A stretch of 53,018 bases of DNA from an uncultured Pelagibacteraceae bacterium (lineage in GTDB: Bacteria; Pseudomonadota; Alphaproteobacteria; Pelagibacterales; Pelagibacteraceae), in contig CACJYQ010000006.1 in the NCBI GenBank assembly GCA_902597725.1, positions 1 through 53,018 of the forward strand, in the 5' to 3' direction. Below the pieces are notes generated by a model. It saw only the letters and a list, made by a program, of their open reading frames with translations. It ran no database searches and was not told the DNA's origin. This document shows, piece by piece, positions 42,939 through 51,957 of the stretch; the first letter of the stretch is position 1; each line of letters opens with the position of its first letter. A program made the translations under genes and the position numbers.

Positions 42939-43507
42939 TAATCTTTATCTTTATCAGTAACAGCATAAGGTTGAAATCCTTTTGTAGCATCACCAACTCT
43001 TGTAGCTGGAATTCCTACCATTATTGATTTTTCAGGAACATTTTTAGTAACCACCGCGTTTGCACCTATTAAGGAATTTTTACCAATCGTTATTGGCCCT
43101 AAAATTTGAGCACCAGATCCAACAACAACATTATCTTCTAAAGTCGGGTGTCTTTTAGTATTTCTTTGATCATTAGTGTTTATACTTGGAGCAATTCCAC
43201 CTAATGTAACATTATGATAAATAGTAACATTGTTTCCAATCTCAGATGTCTCACCGATTACAACCCCCATACCGTGATCAATAAATAAATTTTTTCCAAT
43301 CTTTGCCTTTGGATGAATTTCTATTCCTGTTAAAAATCTTGAAAATTGAGAAATGATTCTTGCAACTAAATCAAATTTTGCTATTGCAAAAAAATTTGCA
43401 ATTTTATGAAAAAAAATAGCCTTAACCCCTGGGTAAGTTAATACAAGACTTAACTTAGATTTTGCCGCAGGATCTCTGTCTATTATAGATTGTAAAAAGT
43501 CACTCAT
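42938..43507 (-). CDS. cysE: serine O-acetyltransferase
   Basis: A 189-residue left-handed beta-helix acyltransferase that makes O-acetylserine from serine and acetyl-CoA. The hexapeptide repeats are visible ([46 protein letters not shown]). The catalytic histidine is in FIDHGMG, and VTLGG follows. It is shorter than the enteric form, lacking most of the N-terminal helical domain, as in many alphaproteobacteria. It is the first gene of cysE-cysK and is divergent from the VOC gene, 72 bases away. Confidence 0.94.
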   Translation of the reverse strand: MSDFLQSIIDRDPAAKSKLSLVLTYPGVKAIFFHKIANFFAIAKFDLVARIISQFSRFLTGIEIHPKAKIGKNLFIDHGMGVVIGETSEIGNNVTIYHNVTLGGIAPSINTNDQRNTKRHPTLEDNVVVGSGAQILGPITIGKNSLIGANAVVTKNVPEKSIMVGIPATRVGDATKGFQPYAVTDKDKD

Positions 43508-43551
43508 ATAATTTTGTCAGCTTGATAAAAATAATTAATGTCTATATAGTG

Positions 43552-43576
43552 CCTTTAAACAGTATTTAAAGGAGAA
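43552..43576 (+). promoter_or_regulatory. hairpin covering the ribosome-binding site of the VOC gene
   Basis: CCTTTAAA (43552-43559) and TTTAAAGG (43565-43572) are perfect eight-base complements around the loop CAGTA. The right arm contains AAAGG of the Shine-Dalgarno AAAGGAG (43568-43574), just before ATG 43580. If transcribed, the stem would hide the ribosome-binding site. The stem has only two GC pairs, so it should be weak and could respond to temperature or a factor. Whether it lies within the transcript is not known. Confidence 0.5.
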
Positions 43577-43579
43577 ATA

Positions 43580-43990
43580 ATGTACAAAAATACTAATTGT
43601 TTTCATCTAGCAATCCCATGTGGAGATCTAGAAACAGCAAAAAAGTTTTATAGTGAAACTTTGGGGTGCCGACTTGATAATTCAGCACAAGAGTGGGCTG
43701 ATGTTGACTTTTGGGGAAATGAATTAACTCTCCATGCAAGTGAGCATAAATTAGATAACGAGAGACACGATGTAGATATGGGCAATGTTTCTGTTCCACA
43801 TTTTGGAGTTCATTTATCAAGAAAAGATTTTGATACTTTAAAAAATAGATTGAAAGAAAAAGGTGCAAAGTATTATGATGAACCTTATCTAAGATTTAAA
43901 GGAACAAAGTACGAGCAAGAAACATTTTTTGTGAAAGACCCTAACGAAAATATTCTAGAGATTAAAACTTTAACAGCTAATCCAGAATAA
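43580..43990 (+). CDS. VOC-family (glyoxalase/dioxygenase fold) protein
   Basis: A 136-residue metalloprotein-fold protein: NCFHLAIPCGDLETAKKFYSETLGC is the vicinal-oxygen-chelate opening, with a metal-site His. A second His lies in VPHFGVHLS, and a Glu in ENILEIKTL completes the usual His-His-Glu set. This supports a metal-dependent lyase, dioxygenase or resistance-type function; the substrate is unknown. It ends 11 bases before a LysE-type exporter gene. Confidence 0.85.
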   Translation: MYKNTNCFHLAIPCGDLETAKKFYSETLGCRLDNSAQEWADVDFWGNELTLHASEHKLDNERHDVDMGNVSVPHFGVHLSRKDFDTLKNRLKEKGAKYYDEPYLRFKGTKYEQETFFVKDPNENILEIKTLTANPE

Positions 43991-44001
43991 TTTTAGTTTA
44001 G

Positions 44002-44616
44002 ATGGAATACCTGGTATTAGGTTTTATTACCGGGCTTAGTTTAATTCTAGCGATTGGTGCTCAAAATATCTTTGTAATAGAACAAGGGCTCAAAAAGCAG
44101 TATGTTTTTTTGGTCTGTTTAATTTGTTCCATTTCAGACTTAATTTTAATATTTTCAGGCATCCTTTTATTCCACTTTTTTCATCAATATTTTAATATAT
44201 TTGTAGAGCTAACTTTAAACATCTGTTTAATAATTTTTTTAATCTATTTCATATATTCAAAAATTAAATCTTTTAGTGTTAGTGTTAATTTCAATATTGA
44301 AAAAAAAGAGACCACTAGTGCTAAGATTATATTTAAGACACTTGGTTTTACTTACCTAAATGCTCATGTTTATTCTGATACAGTTTTCTTTTTAGGAAAT
44401 TTCTCAAAAAATTTTTTATTTGATGAAAAAATCTGTTTTGGTATTGGAGCTTCTGTAGCATCTTTTATATTTTTCTTTTTACTTGGTTATTCATCGGTAT
44501 ATTTTTCAAGATATGCTCAGAGTGACAAAACGTGGAAATATATTAATGGATTTATTATCAGCTTCATGTCTTTGCTGACAATTTATGTAATAAAAGAAAC
44601 GGCATATTTTCTCTAG
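44002..44616 (+). CDS. LysE/ArgO-family amino acid exporter
   Basis: The 204-residue membrane protein has six predicted helices. The N-terminal motif FITGLSLILAIGAQNIFVIEQGLKK (quoted AIGAQNIFVIEQGL) is diagnostic of the ArgO/LysE group that exports arginine or lysine. Other marks are TYLNAHVYSDTVFFLGN with the conserved Asn-Ala-His region. Basic amino acid export is therefore likely. It follows the VOC gene on the same strand; no LysG/ArgP-type regulator is adjacent. Confidence 0.9.
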   Translation: MEYLVLGFITGLSLILAIGAQNIFVIEQGLKKQYVFLVCLICSISDLILIFSGILLFHFFHQYFNIFVELTLNICLIIFLIYFIYSKIKSFSVSVNFNIEKKETTSAKIIFKTLGFTYLNAHVYSDTVFFLGNFSKNFLFDEKICFGIGASVASFIFFFLLGYSSVYFSRYAQSDKTWKYINGFIISFMSLLTIYVIKETAYFL

Positions 44617-44685
44617 TTAAAAGCATTTTTGAGAGACAATTATAGCGCATGTTAAAATCTCAATTTCAAATTAATCTTATTTAAT

Positions 44686-45144
44686 ATGCTTTTAAGAAGA
44701 AAATTTTTGAAATTATTTGGACTCTCTATGCTTTTTGTATCATTGCCCTATCAATTTTTAAAGTCAGCAACAAAAAAACTTATTAATCCTGATCTTAGTA
44801 AAGCCCAAAAAGATATAATGTTTAAAGAGGGTACTGAGAGACCATTTACCAGTGAATTACTAAATGAAAAAAGAGATGGATTTTATCATTGCGCAAACTG
44901 TGGAGCAAAGTTATTTTCATCAAAAGCAAAATTCGATAGTGGCACGGGTTGGCCTTCTTTTTCTGAAGCTTTGCCGGGAGCTTTTAAAACTAAGATTGAT
45001 TATTCTTTTGGAATGAAAAGAATTGAATATCATTGTGCAAATTGTGGTGCACATCATGGCCACGTTTTTTTAGATGGACCCACTGCTACTGGAAAAAGAT
45101 TTTGTAATAATGGATTGTGTTTAATTTTTGTACCAGAGAATTAA
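44686..45144 (+). CDS. msrB: peptide-methionine (R)-S-oxide reductase, Tat-exported
   Basis: This 152-residue MsrB reduces the R epimer of methionine sulfoxide in proteins. Two CxxC pairs that hold structural zinc (HCANCGAKLF and HCANCGAHHGHVF), the WPSF segment, and catalytic Cys in RFCNNGLC are all present. The N-terminus LRRKFLKLFGLSMLFVSLPY has a twin-arginine motif and a hydrophobic stretch, so the enzyme is probably folded in the cytoplasm and exported by Tat to the periplasm, where it would repair oxidised proteins. It overlaps the convergent histidinol-dehydrogenase-family gene by four bases. Confidence 0.92.
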   Translation: MLLRRKFLKLFGLSMLFVSLPYQFLKSATKKLINPDLSKAQKDIMFKEGTERPFTSELLNEKRDGFYHCANCGAKLFSSKAKFDSGTGWPSFSEALPGAFKTKIDYSFGMKRIEYHCANCGAHHGHVFLDGPTATGKRFCNNGLCLIFVPEN

Positions 45145-46427
45145 TTAGAAAAACCATATTTTCTAAGTCTTACATCTCCTGTTCTTGCATGAGCTTCCAT
45201 TCCCTCATATCTTGAAATTCTAGCTGCAGCAGCACCAACTAATTTAGTAGACTCTTTTGTCATTCTTTGAAAGCTTAACGTTTTAATAAATTTTCCAACA
45301 AATAATCCACCCGTGTACCTTCCAGCACCTTTAGTTGGCAAAATATGATTTGTACCAGAACATTTGTCGCCGTAAGCAACAGTTGTTTCTTCACCCACAA
45401 ACAATGAACCATAATTTGTTAATCTTTCATGAAACCATTCTAAGTTTTCGGTCTGTACTTCTAAATGTTCAGGTGCATATTCATCACTAATTTTCACTAT
45501 TTCTTCATCAGTGTCACAAAGAATAACTTCACCATAATCTCTCCAGGCTGCGTCAGCACTTGTTCTTGGAACTTCTGGTAGTTCTGCAATTAATTCTGGA
45601 ACTCTTTTCATCACTTTTTCAGCTAATTCTTTACTAGTTGTATAAAGCCAACATGGTGAGTTATATCCATGCTCTGCTTGTCCTACCAAATCTACCGCAA
45701 CAATTTCTGGATCAGCTTTAGCGTCAGCTATAATTCCAATTTCAGTTGGTCCTGCAAACAAATCAATACCAACTTTTCCATATAAAATTCTTTTAGCCTC
45801 AGCTACAAATTGATTTCCTGGTCCTACAATTATATCTGCTGGGGGATTTTTGAATAATCCATTGGTCATTGCTGCAATTGCAGGAACTCCCCCTAAATTT
45901 AAAATAACATCTGCACCGCAAAGATCAGCTGTGTATACAATGGTAGGGTGGGCACCAACACCTTCTTTAGGAGGACTACATGCAATAATATTTTTTACTC
46001 CAGCAACTTTTGCTGTAGTTACACTCATTACAGCAGATGCAATATGAGCATATCTTCCACCTGGAATGTAGCAGCCTGCTGTATTTACAGGGACTAATTT
46101 TTGACCTGCATATAAACCATCAGAAAGTTCTACCTCAAAATCTTGTCCGTAATTCTTAAGTTGTGCTTCGGCAAATTTTCTAACTCTGTCAAATGAAAAT
46201 TGAATATCATCTTTGGTTTTTTGATCTAACGTTTTTTTAATTTCCTCGATTTTATCTTTTGATACTATAATGTCCCCATCATACTTATCGAATTTTTTAG
46301 TTAAATCGATACAGCCTTGTTCTTTTGTCGTTTCGATATTTTTTAATAAATCTTGAACTATTCCAGTTGTCTTATTATCGTCAGTGGACGAAGTTTTTGG
46401 AGACTTTTTTAAATAAGTTATAGCCAT
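45141..46427 (-). CDS. histidinol dehydrogenase family; HpsN-like sulfopropanediol dehydrogenase candidate
   Basis: The 428-residue zinc/NAD enzyme has the HisD fold: PVNTAGCYIPGGRYAHIASAV (quoted AGCYIPGGRYA), VGPGNQFVAEAKR, DLFAGPTE, GQAEHGYN and YAPEHLEV. Zinc ligands Gln, His, Asp and His appear in GQAEH, GDKCSGTNH and MEAHARTGD. The opening MAITYLKKSPK and AWRDYGEVILCDTDEE resemble the HpsN branch, which oxidises dihydroxypropanesulfonate to sulfolactate, more than biosynthetic HisD. No his gene is adjacent. Substrate assignment is inference. Confidence 0.8.
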   Translation of the reverse strand: MAITYLKKSPKTSSTDDNKTTGIVQDLLKNIETTKEQGCIDLTKKFDKYDGDIIVSKDKIEEIKKTLDQKTKDDIQFSFDRVRKFAEAQLKNYGQDFEVELSDGLYAGQKLVPVNTAGCYIPGGRYAHIASAVMSVTTAKVAGVKNIIACSPPKEGVGAHPTIVYTADLCGADVILNLGGVPAIAAMTNGLFKNPPADIIVGPGNQFVAEAKRILYGKVGIDLFAGPTEIGIIADAKADPEIVAVDLVGQAEHGYNSPCWLYTTSKELAEKVMKRVPELIAELPEVPRTSADAAWRDYGEVILCDTDEEIVKISDEYAPEHLEVQTENLEWFHERLTNYGSLFVGEETTVAYGDKCSGTNHILPTKGAGRYTGGLFVGKFIKTLSFQRMTKESTKLVGAAAARISRYEGMEAHARTGDVRLRKYGFSN

Positions 46428-46489
46428 TAATATATCTTTATAATTGATGAATTATTTATGACAAATTTAATTTTATTGCAATCAAACAT

Positions 46490-47401
46490 TTAATCTAGCG
46501 CAACAACAGCTGCAGCTATTGATGCTAGTCTAGCAGGTGCCTCATCAGAGCGGCTAGTAATTACTACAGGTACTTTACCACCTACAACTACTCCCGCAGC
46601 ACACGCACCACTAAAATATATTAACATTTTTACCAACGCATTACCTGTCTCAACACTCGGCACTAATAAAACATCAGCAATTCCCGCAACATCATTTTTA
46701 ATACCTTTAATAGTTGCAGATTTTTTTGATATGCTATTATCAAAAGCCAAAGGCCCAAATACATCGGCATTTAAATTTTCTTTTTTTGCAAGATTTGTAA
46801 TTTCATCAGCCTCTTTAGAACTTGGCACACTATCTAAAACTTCTTCTGTGGCAGACAATACTGCAATTTTTGGTCTTTCAATTCCAATTCTTTGAGAAAA
46901 ATTAATTACGTTTTTTAAGATATGCATTTTGGTTTTTACATTTGGCAATACATTTAAAGCACCATCAGTAATTATTAGTGGTTTATCGTCTTTTTCTAAC
47001 GTCATATGCCAGATATGACTTAACCTTGTTTTACCTAGTAAGTTGTACTCTCTTTTTAAAACCTCTTTCATTAAAACATCTGTGTGAATATGACCCTTAA
47101 CTATGATTCTAATTTTTCCTTCACTAGCAAGTTTTGTAGCGATTGGTGCTGTATTATTTTCAACAGGTTCATTTATTATTTCATATTTAGAAATATCCCA
47201 TTTTAAATCACTAGCACATTTGAGAATTTCTTTTTCATTACCAATAAATATTGGTTCAATTAAATTTTCTTTAACTGCATCTTGCACAGATTGCATTGGT
47301 AAGGGTTTTCCAGCATTGACAATACCTGCTTTTACTACTTTGTTTCTATGTGCATAATCCAATAAGTTATTAGGAACAACAATTTCTTTATTTGAAAGCA
47401 T
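46490..47401 (-). CDS. phosphate acetyl/butyryltransferase family protein
   Basis: A 303-residue protein of the Pta/Ptb fold, interconverting an acyl-CoA and acyl phosphate. Family marks are GIVNAGKPLPMQSVQDA and ARLASIAAAVVAL. Other conserved features are IVKGHIHTDVLMKEVL, LSHIWHM, and VETGNALVKML. It is shorter than full Pta and lacks the N-terminal DRTGG-like domain, fitting the short phosphotransacetylase/phosphotransbutyrylase class. No acetate kinase is adjacent. Whether it partners with the upstream HpsN-like gene (62 bases away) is unknown. Confidence 0.88.
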   Translation of the reverse strand: MLSNKEIVVPNNLLDYAHRNKVVKAGIVNAGKPLPMQSVQDAVKENLIEPIFIGNEKEILKCASDLKWDISKYEIINEPVENNTAPIATKLASEGKIRIIVKGHIHTDVLMKEVLKREYNLLGKTRLSHIWHMTLEKDDKPLIITDGALNVLPNVKTKMHILKNVINFSQRIGIERPKIAVLSATEEVLDSVPSSKEADEITNLAKKENLNADVFGPLAFDNSISKKSATIKGIKNDVAGIADVLLVPSVETGNALVKMLIYFSGACAAGVVVGGKVPVVITSRSDEAPARLASIAAAVVALD

Positions 47402-47456
47402 AATTAGTGTTTATAAGATATTTTAAAAAAGAGCATAGTAATTTTTAATATGTTAT

Positions 47457-49262
47457 TTAATTTTTTTTATAAATGAGCCAAGGTGAAAGGTCTTTAAATA
47501 AGTAATAATTATCTAATATATATTTATCGGCATTTGGAGCATTGTTTCTACTTTTAAACCAATTTATTTTTGATGAGTAAACAATATAGTTTGGACTTGT
47601 ATATTTAAGCTCCTCGATGAAATTTTCTTCAGTCCAATTTTGAATGATATGAGCATTTACATAATATTTTGTACAGGTGGGTTTGTTGACTAAATATGGT
47701 ATAGCATTATCATCAGTGAATTGTTGAACACAATTTTCATCTTTTATTAGGTCTTTATAAGTTTTAATAAATTTCTGATAATCATCACTTAAAAACTTGT
47801 CATCATTAATTTTTGTGATCATTTGAAAATTTTTACTAGAGTCAAAAATATTTAAGATTGCTAGATAATTATTTTGAAAAAAAAATAAATAACCAACAGC
47901 TATTGTAAAAATGAATAGAGATTTTTTATTTTTAAAAAAAGTTTCAGTTTTTTTTAATATCTTTATTTTTTCTATAAAATGAACAAAATAGTAAGAGATG
48001 AAAAAAAATATTAATAGAGTATATATTCCAGATGTATATTTAATATGTGGTGTATCTGATCTCATTAATCCTGATTTGAAAAAAATTACAGAAGAAATAA
48101 AAAGAAAAATTAATAAAAGCTTTGAGTCTAAATTTTCTTTTCTTTTTTCACTAAAAATATAATTTATTAGAAACACTCCTGAAACTATAATAAATAACAA
48201 TGCCTTAGTATGTCTTGTTGATTTATCACTAAAAGGTTCGGGGTACTCCATTCCCAGAAGATAGTCTGATATATTAATAATTATATAATATTGATTAAAT
48301 AATTCTTTAAATTCGTCGTTTGGGAGAAAAATATAGAATAAAGACCAAGACAATATTATTGCTAGTAGAATATTTAGAAAAACTTTAAATCTTTTTAAAA
48401 AGATTAGACCCAATAAAAAAAGAATTAGTAATGCATTTATATAAGTGCCAATATCCCAGTAAAATAATATTGATAATAAAGAAAAAAAACCTACTACTGA
48501 TGAATAAAAAATATTATTTTTTTTTAAGATAATTACCTGAAAAATTAATAATGTAAAAATTAGAAATAAAAAAATTCTCGGGTGGAAAGGAGTTACATGA
48601 TCATAAAAGCTTGATAGCGATAATGAAGATAAGCTTAACAAAAAAAATAAAGCCTCTTTATAATTTATTGTATTAACACTATTAACTATCTTTCTGCATA
48701 TTAATATTAACAATATCTTATTCACAAGAATTAAGAATTTGTAAAAAAACCTCTGAATACCTATAGAATAATCATCAAATATATAATGGAAAAAAATTCC
48801 TATGCTGTTTCCCAAAAAACCATAATCAAAAAAAGTTCCAGTCCAAAGTTTGTCCTTTGCAAAAAAATTTAGTTGAGCTGAAAGAAATGTGCCTTCATGA
48901 TGTGTATCAATTTCATTGATTAGATTTATATAATTAAGACTCAAAAATTCAAAAATACAGAAGCAAATGAAAATTACAGATAAGAAGTTAATATTGTCAT
49001 TTTTAATAATTTCCCTATTGATCAAAATATCATTTGATATTCGTATATTATTAAATTTAATTAATGAAATTAAATACACAAATAGAGAAAAAAAGATAAA
49101 AAATATCCCCCTCAAAGTATCATTCAAAGGATTAATTTTTTTCTGATAGTATTCTCCAATTATTAAATTTGAATTATCATATGGAATTGAAATAAAATTC
49201 CACACAAATGTTGAAAAAATAACACCTAAGATTAAAAATAAATAAGGTAAAGTTTTTTTCAT
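47457..49262 (-). CDS. multi-spanning membrane protein, GT-C glycosyltransferase-like
   Basis: The 601-residue protein has about twelve or more hydrophobic helices. The first periplasmic loop contains NEIDTHHEGTFLSAQ, an acidic stretch in the place where GT-C enzymes have their catalytic Asp/Glu. The C-terminal ~150 residues are soluble and periplasmic. I find no named family. Next to a GtrB-like GT2 gene 11 bases upstream, it is probably the glycosyltransferase that uses its polyprenyl-phosphate sugar, in a surface polysaccharide region. The composition is more AT-rich than the core genes. Confidence 0.6.
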   Translation of the reverse strand: MKKTLPYLFLILGVIFSTFVWNFISIPYDNSNLIIGEYYQKKINPLNDTLRGIFFIFFSLFVYLISLIKFNNIRISNDILINREIIKNDNINFLSVIFICFCIFEFLSLNYINLINEIDTHHEGTFLSAQLNFFAKDKLWTGTFFDYGFLGNSIGIFFHYIFDDYSIGIQRFFYKFLILVNKILLILICRKIVNSVNTINYKEALFFLLSLSSLSLSSFYDHVTPFHPRIFLFLIFTLLIFQVIILKKNNIFYSSVVGFFSLLSILFYWDIGTYINALLILFLLGLIFLKRFKVFLNILLAIILSWSLFYIFLPNDEFKELFNQYYIIINISDYLLGMEYPEPFSDKSTRHTKALLFIIVSGVFLINYIFSEKRKENLDSKLLLIFLFISSVIFFKSGLMRSDTPHIKYTSGIYTLLIFFFISYYFVHFIEKIKILKKTETFFKNKKSLFIFTIAVGYLFFFQNNYLAILNIFDSSKNFQMITKINDDKFLSDDYQKFIKTYKDLIKDENCVQQFTDDNAIPYLVNKPTCTKYYVNAHIIQNWTEENFIEELKYTSPNYIVYSSKINWFKSRNNAPNADKYILDNYYLFKDLSPWLIYKKN

Positions 49263-49273
49263 TTATAATTACT

Positions 49274-50206
49274 TTATTTATAATCTTTTATATTTTTAAT
49301 TACGTATTGTTCCCTACCTTTTGTTTGCTCAAAAATTCTAGCTAAATAAATTCCAATTATTCCTAAAGTTAATAATAAAATCCCTGAAAAAAAAGAAATA
49401 GCAATAATTATACTGGTAGATCCAGGAATAGCTAATTGGTTAAATTTTAAGTACAATGCATAAATTATTAATAAAAAAGAAATTATCATAGAAAAAAATC
49501 CAAAAACTATACCTAAGTACAAAGGTTTAAGTGAATAACTTGTAACACCATTTATAAAGTCAGTGATTGGTCCTGCAGATAATAACGGCATTTTTGACTC
49601 TCCAGCTCCTCTTGCCTCTCGCTCGTAGTATACAAAATCTTGATTGAAACCAACCCATACCGACAAACCCCTAACATAGGGTCTAAATTCTTTTTGTTTT
49701 AAAATTTCATTAAGAGCTTTTCTTGATATCAATTTGTAATCACCTGCTTGCACTGGTAAATTAATATCTGAAAGAGTATTAATTATTCTGTAAGCAATTT
49801 TAGTTAAAAACATTCTAAACTTTCCCTCGCCTTTTCGTTTTGTTCTTACTGTATGAACAATATCATTTCCTTCCTCATGTTTTTTGATGAGATCTGGAAT
49901 TATTTCTGGTGGATCTTGCTGATCAGTATGTAAATATATAATTGCATCTCCATCAGTATTTCTAAAACCTGCTAAAACACACGGATCAATACCGAAATTT
50001 CGACTCATATTTATTATTTTAATAGGAAAGTTTTTTTGAAGATCTAATAAAACTTCTTCTGAATTATCTGTAGAGTCGTCATTAACGAATATCAATTCAT
50101 ACTTCCAACCTTGAATTTTTTCCATTGCAGAAGATATTCTTTTTACTAGAGGTTCAATATTTTTCTCTTCATTTTTAAATGAAAAAACAATAGATAATAA
50201 TTTCAT
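49274..50206 (-). CDS. GT2 family glycosyltransferase, GtrB/DPM-like
   Basis: A 310-residue enzyme that probably transfers a sugar from its nucleotide form to polyprenyl phosphate. The GT2 domain starts LLSIVFSFKNEEKNIEPLV, with VNDDSTDNS and the nucleotide-binding LHTDQQDPPE; RNFGIDPCVLAGFRN and GDYKLISRKALN are also typical. Two C-terminal membrane helices match GtrB/dolichol-phosphate-mannose synthase. The frame is open 27 codons further 5' from 50287, but the ATG at 50206 gives the standard N-terminus. It lies 11 bases before the GT-C-like gene. Confidence 0.88.
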   Translation of the reverse strand: MKLLSIVFSFKNEEKNIEPLVKRISSAMEKIQGWKYELIFVNDDSTDNSEEVLLDLQKNFPIKIINMSRNFGIDPCVLAGFRNTDGDAIIYLHTDQQDPPEIIPDLIKKHEEGNDIVHTVRTKRKGEGKFRMFLTKIAYRIINTLSDINLPVQAGDYKLISRKALNEILKQKEFRPYVRGLSVWVGFNQDFVYYEREARGAGESKMPLLSAGPITDFINGVTSYSLKPLYLGIVFGFFSMIISFLLIIYALYLKFNQLAIPGSTSIIIAISFFSGILLLTLGIIGIYLARIFEQTKGREQYVIKNIKDYK

Positions 50207-50266
50207 ATCAATTCTTTGAATGTTAATTAAATTGATTATACTGATAATTAATTTAATGTGCAAATT

Positions 50267-51451
50267 ATGAAAAACTTCAGATGGCAATTAATGACAAACA
50301 ATATATTGCCTAAAGATAAAAATGAACTCATTAAATTTATTAAGAAATCAAATAGATTTACTAATGGACAAAAAGTTAGAGAATTCGAAAAGAAATGGTC
50401 AAAATGGCTTGGTGTAAAATATAGTACATTTGTAAATTCTGGTGCATCCGCAAATTTAATTTCTCTTCATATTTTAAAGGAAATTGAGCCTAAAAAAAAA
50501 GAGATAATATTACCTCCCTTTACATGGAACTCAGATGTTGTCTCAGTAATTAACGCTGGTTTTAAACCAGTATTTGTAGATATTAATTTAGAAAACTTAG
50601 CATTAAATGAAAAGATAGTTAGCAAAAAAATAAATAAAAATACTGCAGCAATTTTTTTAACCCATGCTATGGGCTTTATTGGATTAACAAAAAATTTTTT
50701 GAATTTAATTAAAAAAAGAAAAATTTTTTTAATAGAGGACGTATGTGAATCTCATGGAGCCAAATTGGGCAATAAAAAAGCAGGAACATTTGGTCAAATA
50801 TCAAACTTTTCTTTTTATTATGCTCACCATATGACAACTATTGAAGGGGGTATGATTTCAACAAATTCAAAAAAAATTGATATCTTGGCTAAAATGAAGA
50901 GAGGCCATGGTTTACTACGTGACTCACAAGATAAAAGTTTTATTAAAAAAATAAAAATGAAAAATAAAGATCTAAATAGTGATTTTATTTTCTGTACAGA
51001 GGGATTTAATTTAAGAAACGATGAGTTATCTGCAGTAATCGGTTTAGAGCAAATAAAAAGATTAGATCAAAATATAAAAAAAAGAAACTACAATCATAAA
51101 TTATTTTTAAAAAATTTAAGAAATGATATTTTTTTTAAAGACTTTAATTTAGCTGGTTCAAGTAATTATGGTCTTCATTTGATACTGAGGAAGAAAAGTA
51201 AAAAATTATTTAATAAAATACTTCAAATTTTGGAACTAAACTCAATAGAGTATAGGATTGGCAGTGCGGGGGGTGGCAATCAACTTAGACAGCCATATTT
51301 AAAAAAATTTAGAAAAAAATTTAATTTTAGAAAATTTACAAATACAGAGCATATGCATTTTTACTCATTGTATATTGGAAATTACCCGGAATTGAATAGA
51401 TCAAAAATTATCAATCTTTGTAAAATATTAAATTCTATCAATATAAGTTAA
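50267..51451 (+). CDS. DegT/DnrJ-fold PLP enzyme with His-for-Lys active site, ColD/RfbH-like
   Basis: The 394-residue protein has the fold of sugar aminotransferases: FVNSGASANL, PPFTWNSDV, IEDVCESHGAKLG and the C-terminal domain. At the internal-aldimine position, where aminotransferases have Lys (SFHxxKxxTxxGGG), this protein reads FYYAHHMTTIEGG with His-His at residues 187-188. That is the signature of ColD and RfbH/E1 PLP-dependent 3-dehydratases, which make 3-deoxy-4-keto sugars. No ferredoxin-type cysteine cluster is visible, so it is nearer ColD. The start is probably ATG 50267; GTG 50258 is possible. It is divergent from GT2, and RmlC- and transketolase-like genes follow. Confidence 0.85.
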   Translation: MKNFRWQLMTNNILPKDKNELIKFIKKSNRFTNGQKVREFEKKWSKWLGVKYSTFVNSGASANLISLHILKEIEPKKKEIILPPFTWNSDVVSVINAGFKPVFVDINLENLALNEKIVSKKINKNTAAIFLTHAMGFIGLTKNFLNLIKKRKIFLIEDVCESHGAKLGNKKAGTFGQISNFSFYYAHHMTTIEGGMISTNSKKIDILAKMKRGHGLLRDSQDKSFIKKIKMKNKDLNSDFIFCTEGFNLRNDELSAVIGLEQIKRLDQNIKKRNYNHKLFLKNLRNDIFFKDFNLAGSSNYGLHLILRKKSKKLFNKILQILELNSIEYRIGSAGGGNQLRQPYLKKFRKKFNFRKFTNTEHMHFYSLYIGNYPELNRSKIINLCKILNSINIS

Positions 51452-51452
51452 T

Positions 51453-51950
51453 ATGAAAATTAATAATGACAGAAAACTAAAGGAAATAAAATATTTTCAC
51501 TCAAAAGTTTTTAAGGATTCGAGGGGTAAAATTTGGACATCTTGGGATAAAGATTTCTTTAGAAATATAAAATTTAATCTTGATAAATTTACGACTTCCA
51601 AGAAAAATGTTTTAAGAGGATTTCATGGCGATACTAAATCATGGAAATTAGTTACTTGTCTTAAAGGTGAAATTCTATCAGTTATTGTAGACTATAGAAA
51701 AAATTCAAAAAATTATTTGAAATACACCAAGATCAAAATGTCTGAAAAAAATAGAATATCTGTTTTAATACCTCCAAATTTTTTAAATTCTTGGCTATGT
51801 ATTTCTAAAGAATGTCTATATCAATATAAGTATTCTTTTGAAGGAAAATATAATGATGTCAAAGATCAGATTTCAATAAAATGGAATGATCCCAAAATTA
51901 ATTTTAGGTGGCCAATAAAAAAACCCATTTTGTCAAAAAGAGATAAATAG
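51453..51950 (+). CDS. RmlC-like nucleotide-sugar epimerase
   Basis: A 165-residue cupin of the dTDP-4-dehydrorhamnose 3,5-epimerase family. LRGFHGD holds the catalytic-type histidine (LRGxH), with WKLVTCLKGEILSVIVDYRK and PPNFLNSWLCIS as the barrel strands and WNDPKINFRWPIKKPILS as the typical C-terminus. Whether it acts at one or two carbons is unclear, and Tyr/Asp partner residues are diverged. It starts one base after the DegT-like gene and is followed after 7 bases by a transketolase subunit, indicating one operon for an unusual sugar. Confidence 0.82.
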   Translation: MKINNDRKLKEIKYFHSKVFKDSRGKIWTSWDKDFFRNIKFNLDKFTTSKKNVLRGFHGDTKSWKLVTCLKGEILSVIVDYRKNSKNYLKYTKIKMSEKNRISVLIPPNFLNSWLCISKECLYQYKYSFEGKYNDVKDQISIKWNDPKINFRWPIKKPILSKRDK

Positions 51951-51957
51951 TTTTAAA

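Noticed and set aside
50207..50287. 27-residue N-terminal extension of the GT2 glycosyltransferase
   Set aside because: It overlaps the start of the divergent DegT-like gene and is unlike the family; the ATG at 50206 gives the standard start.
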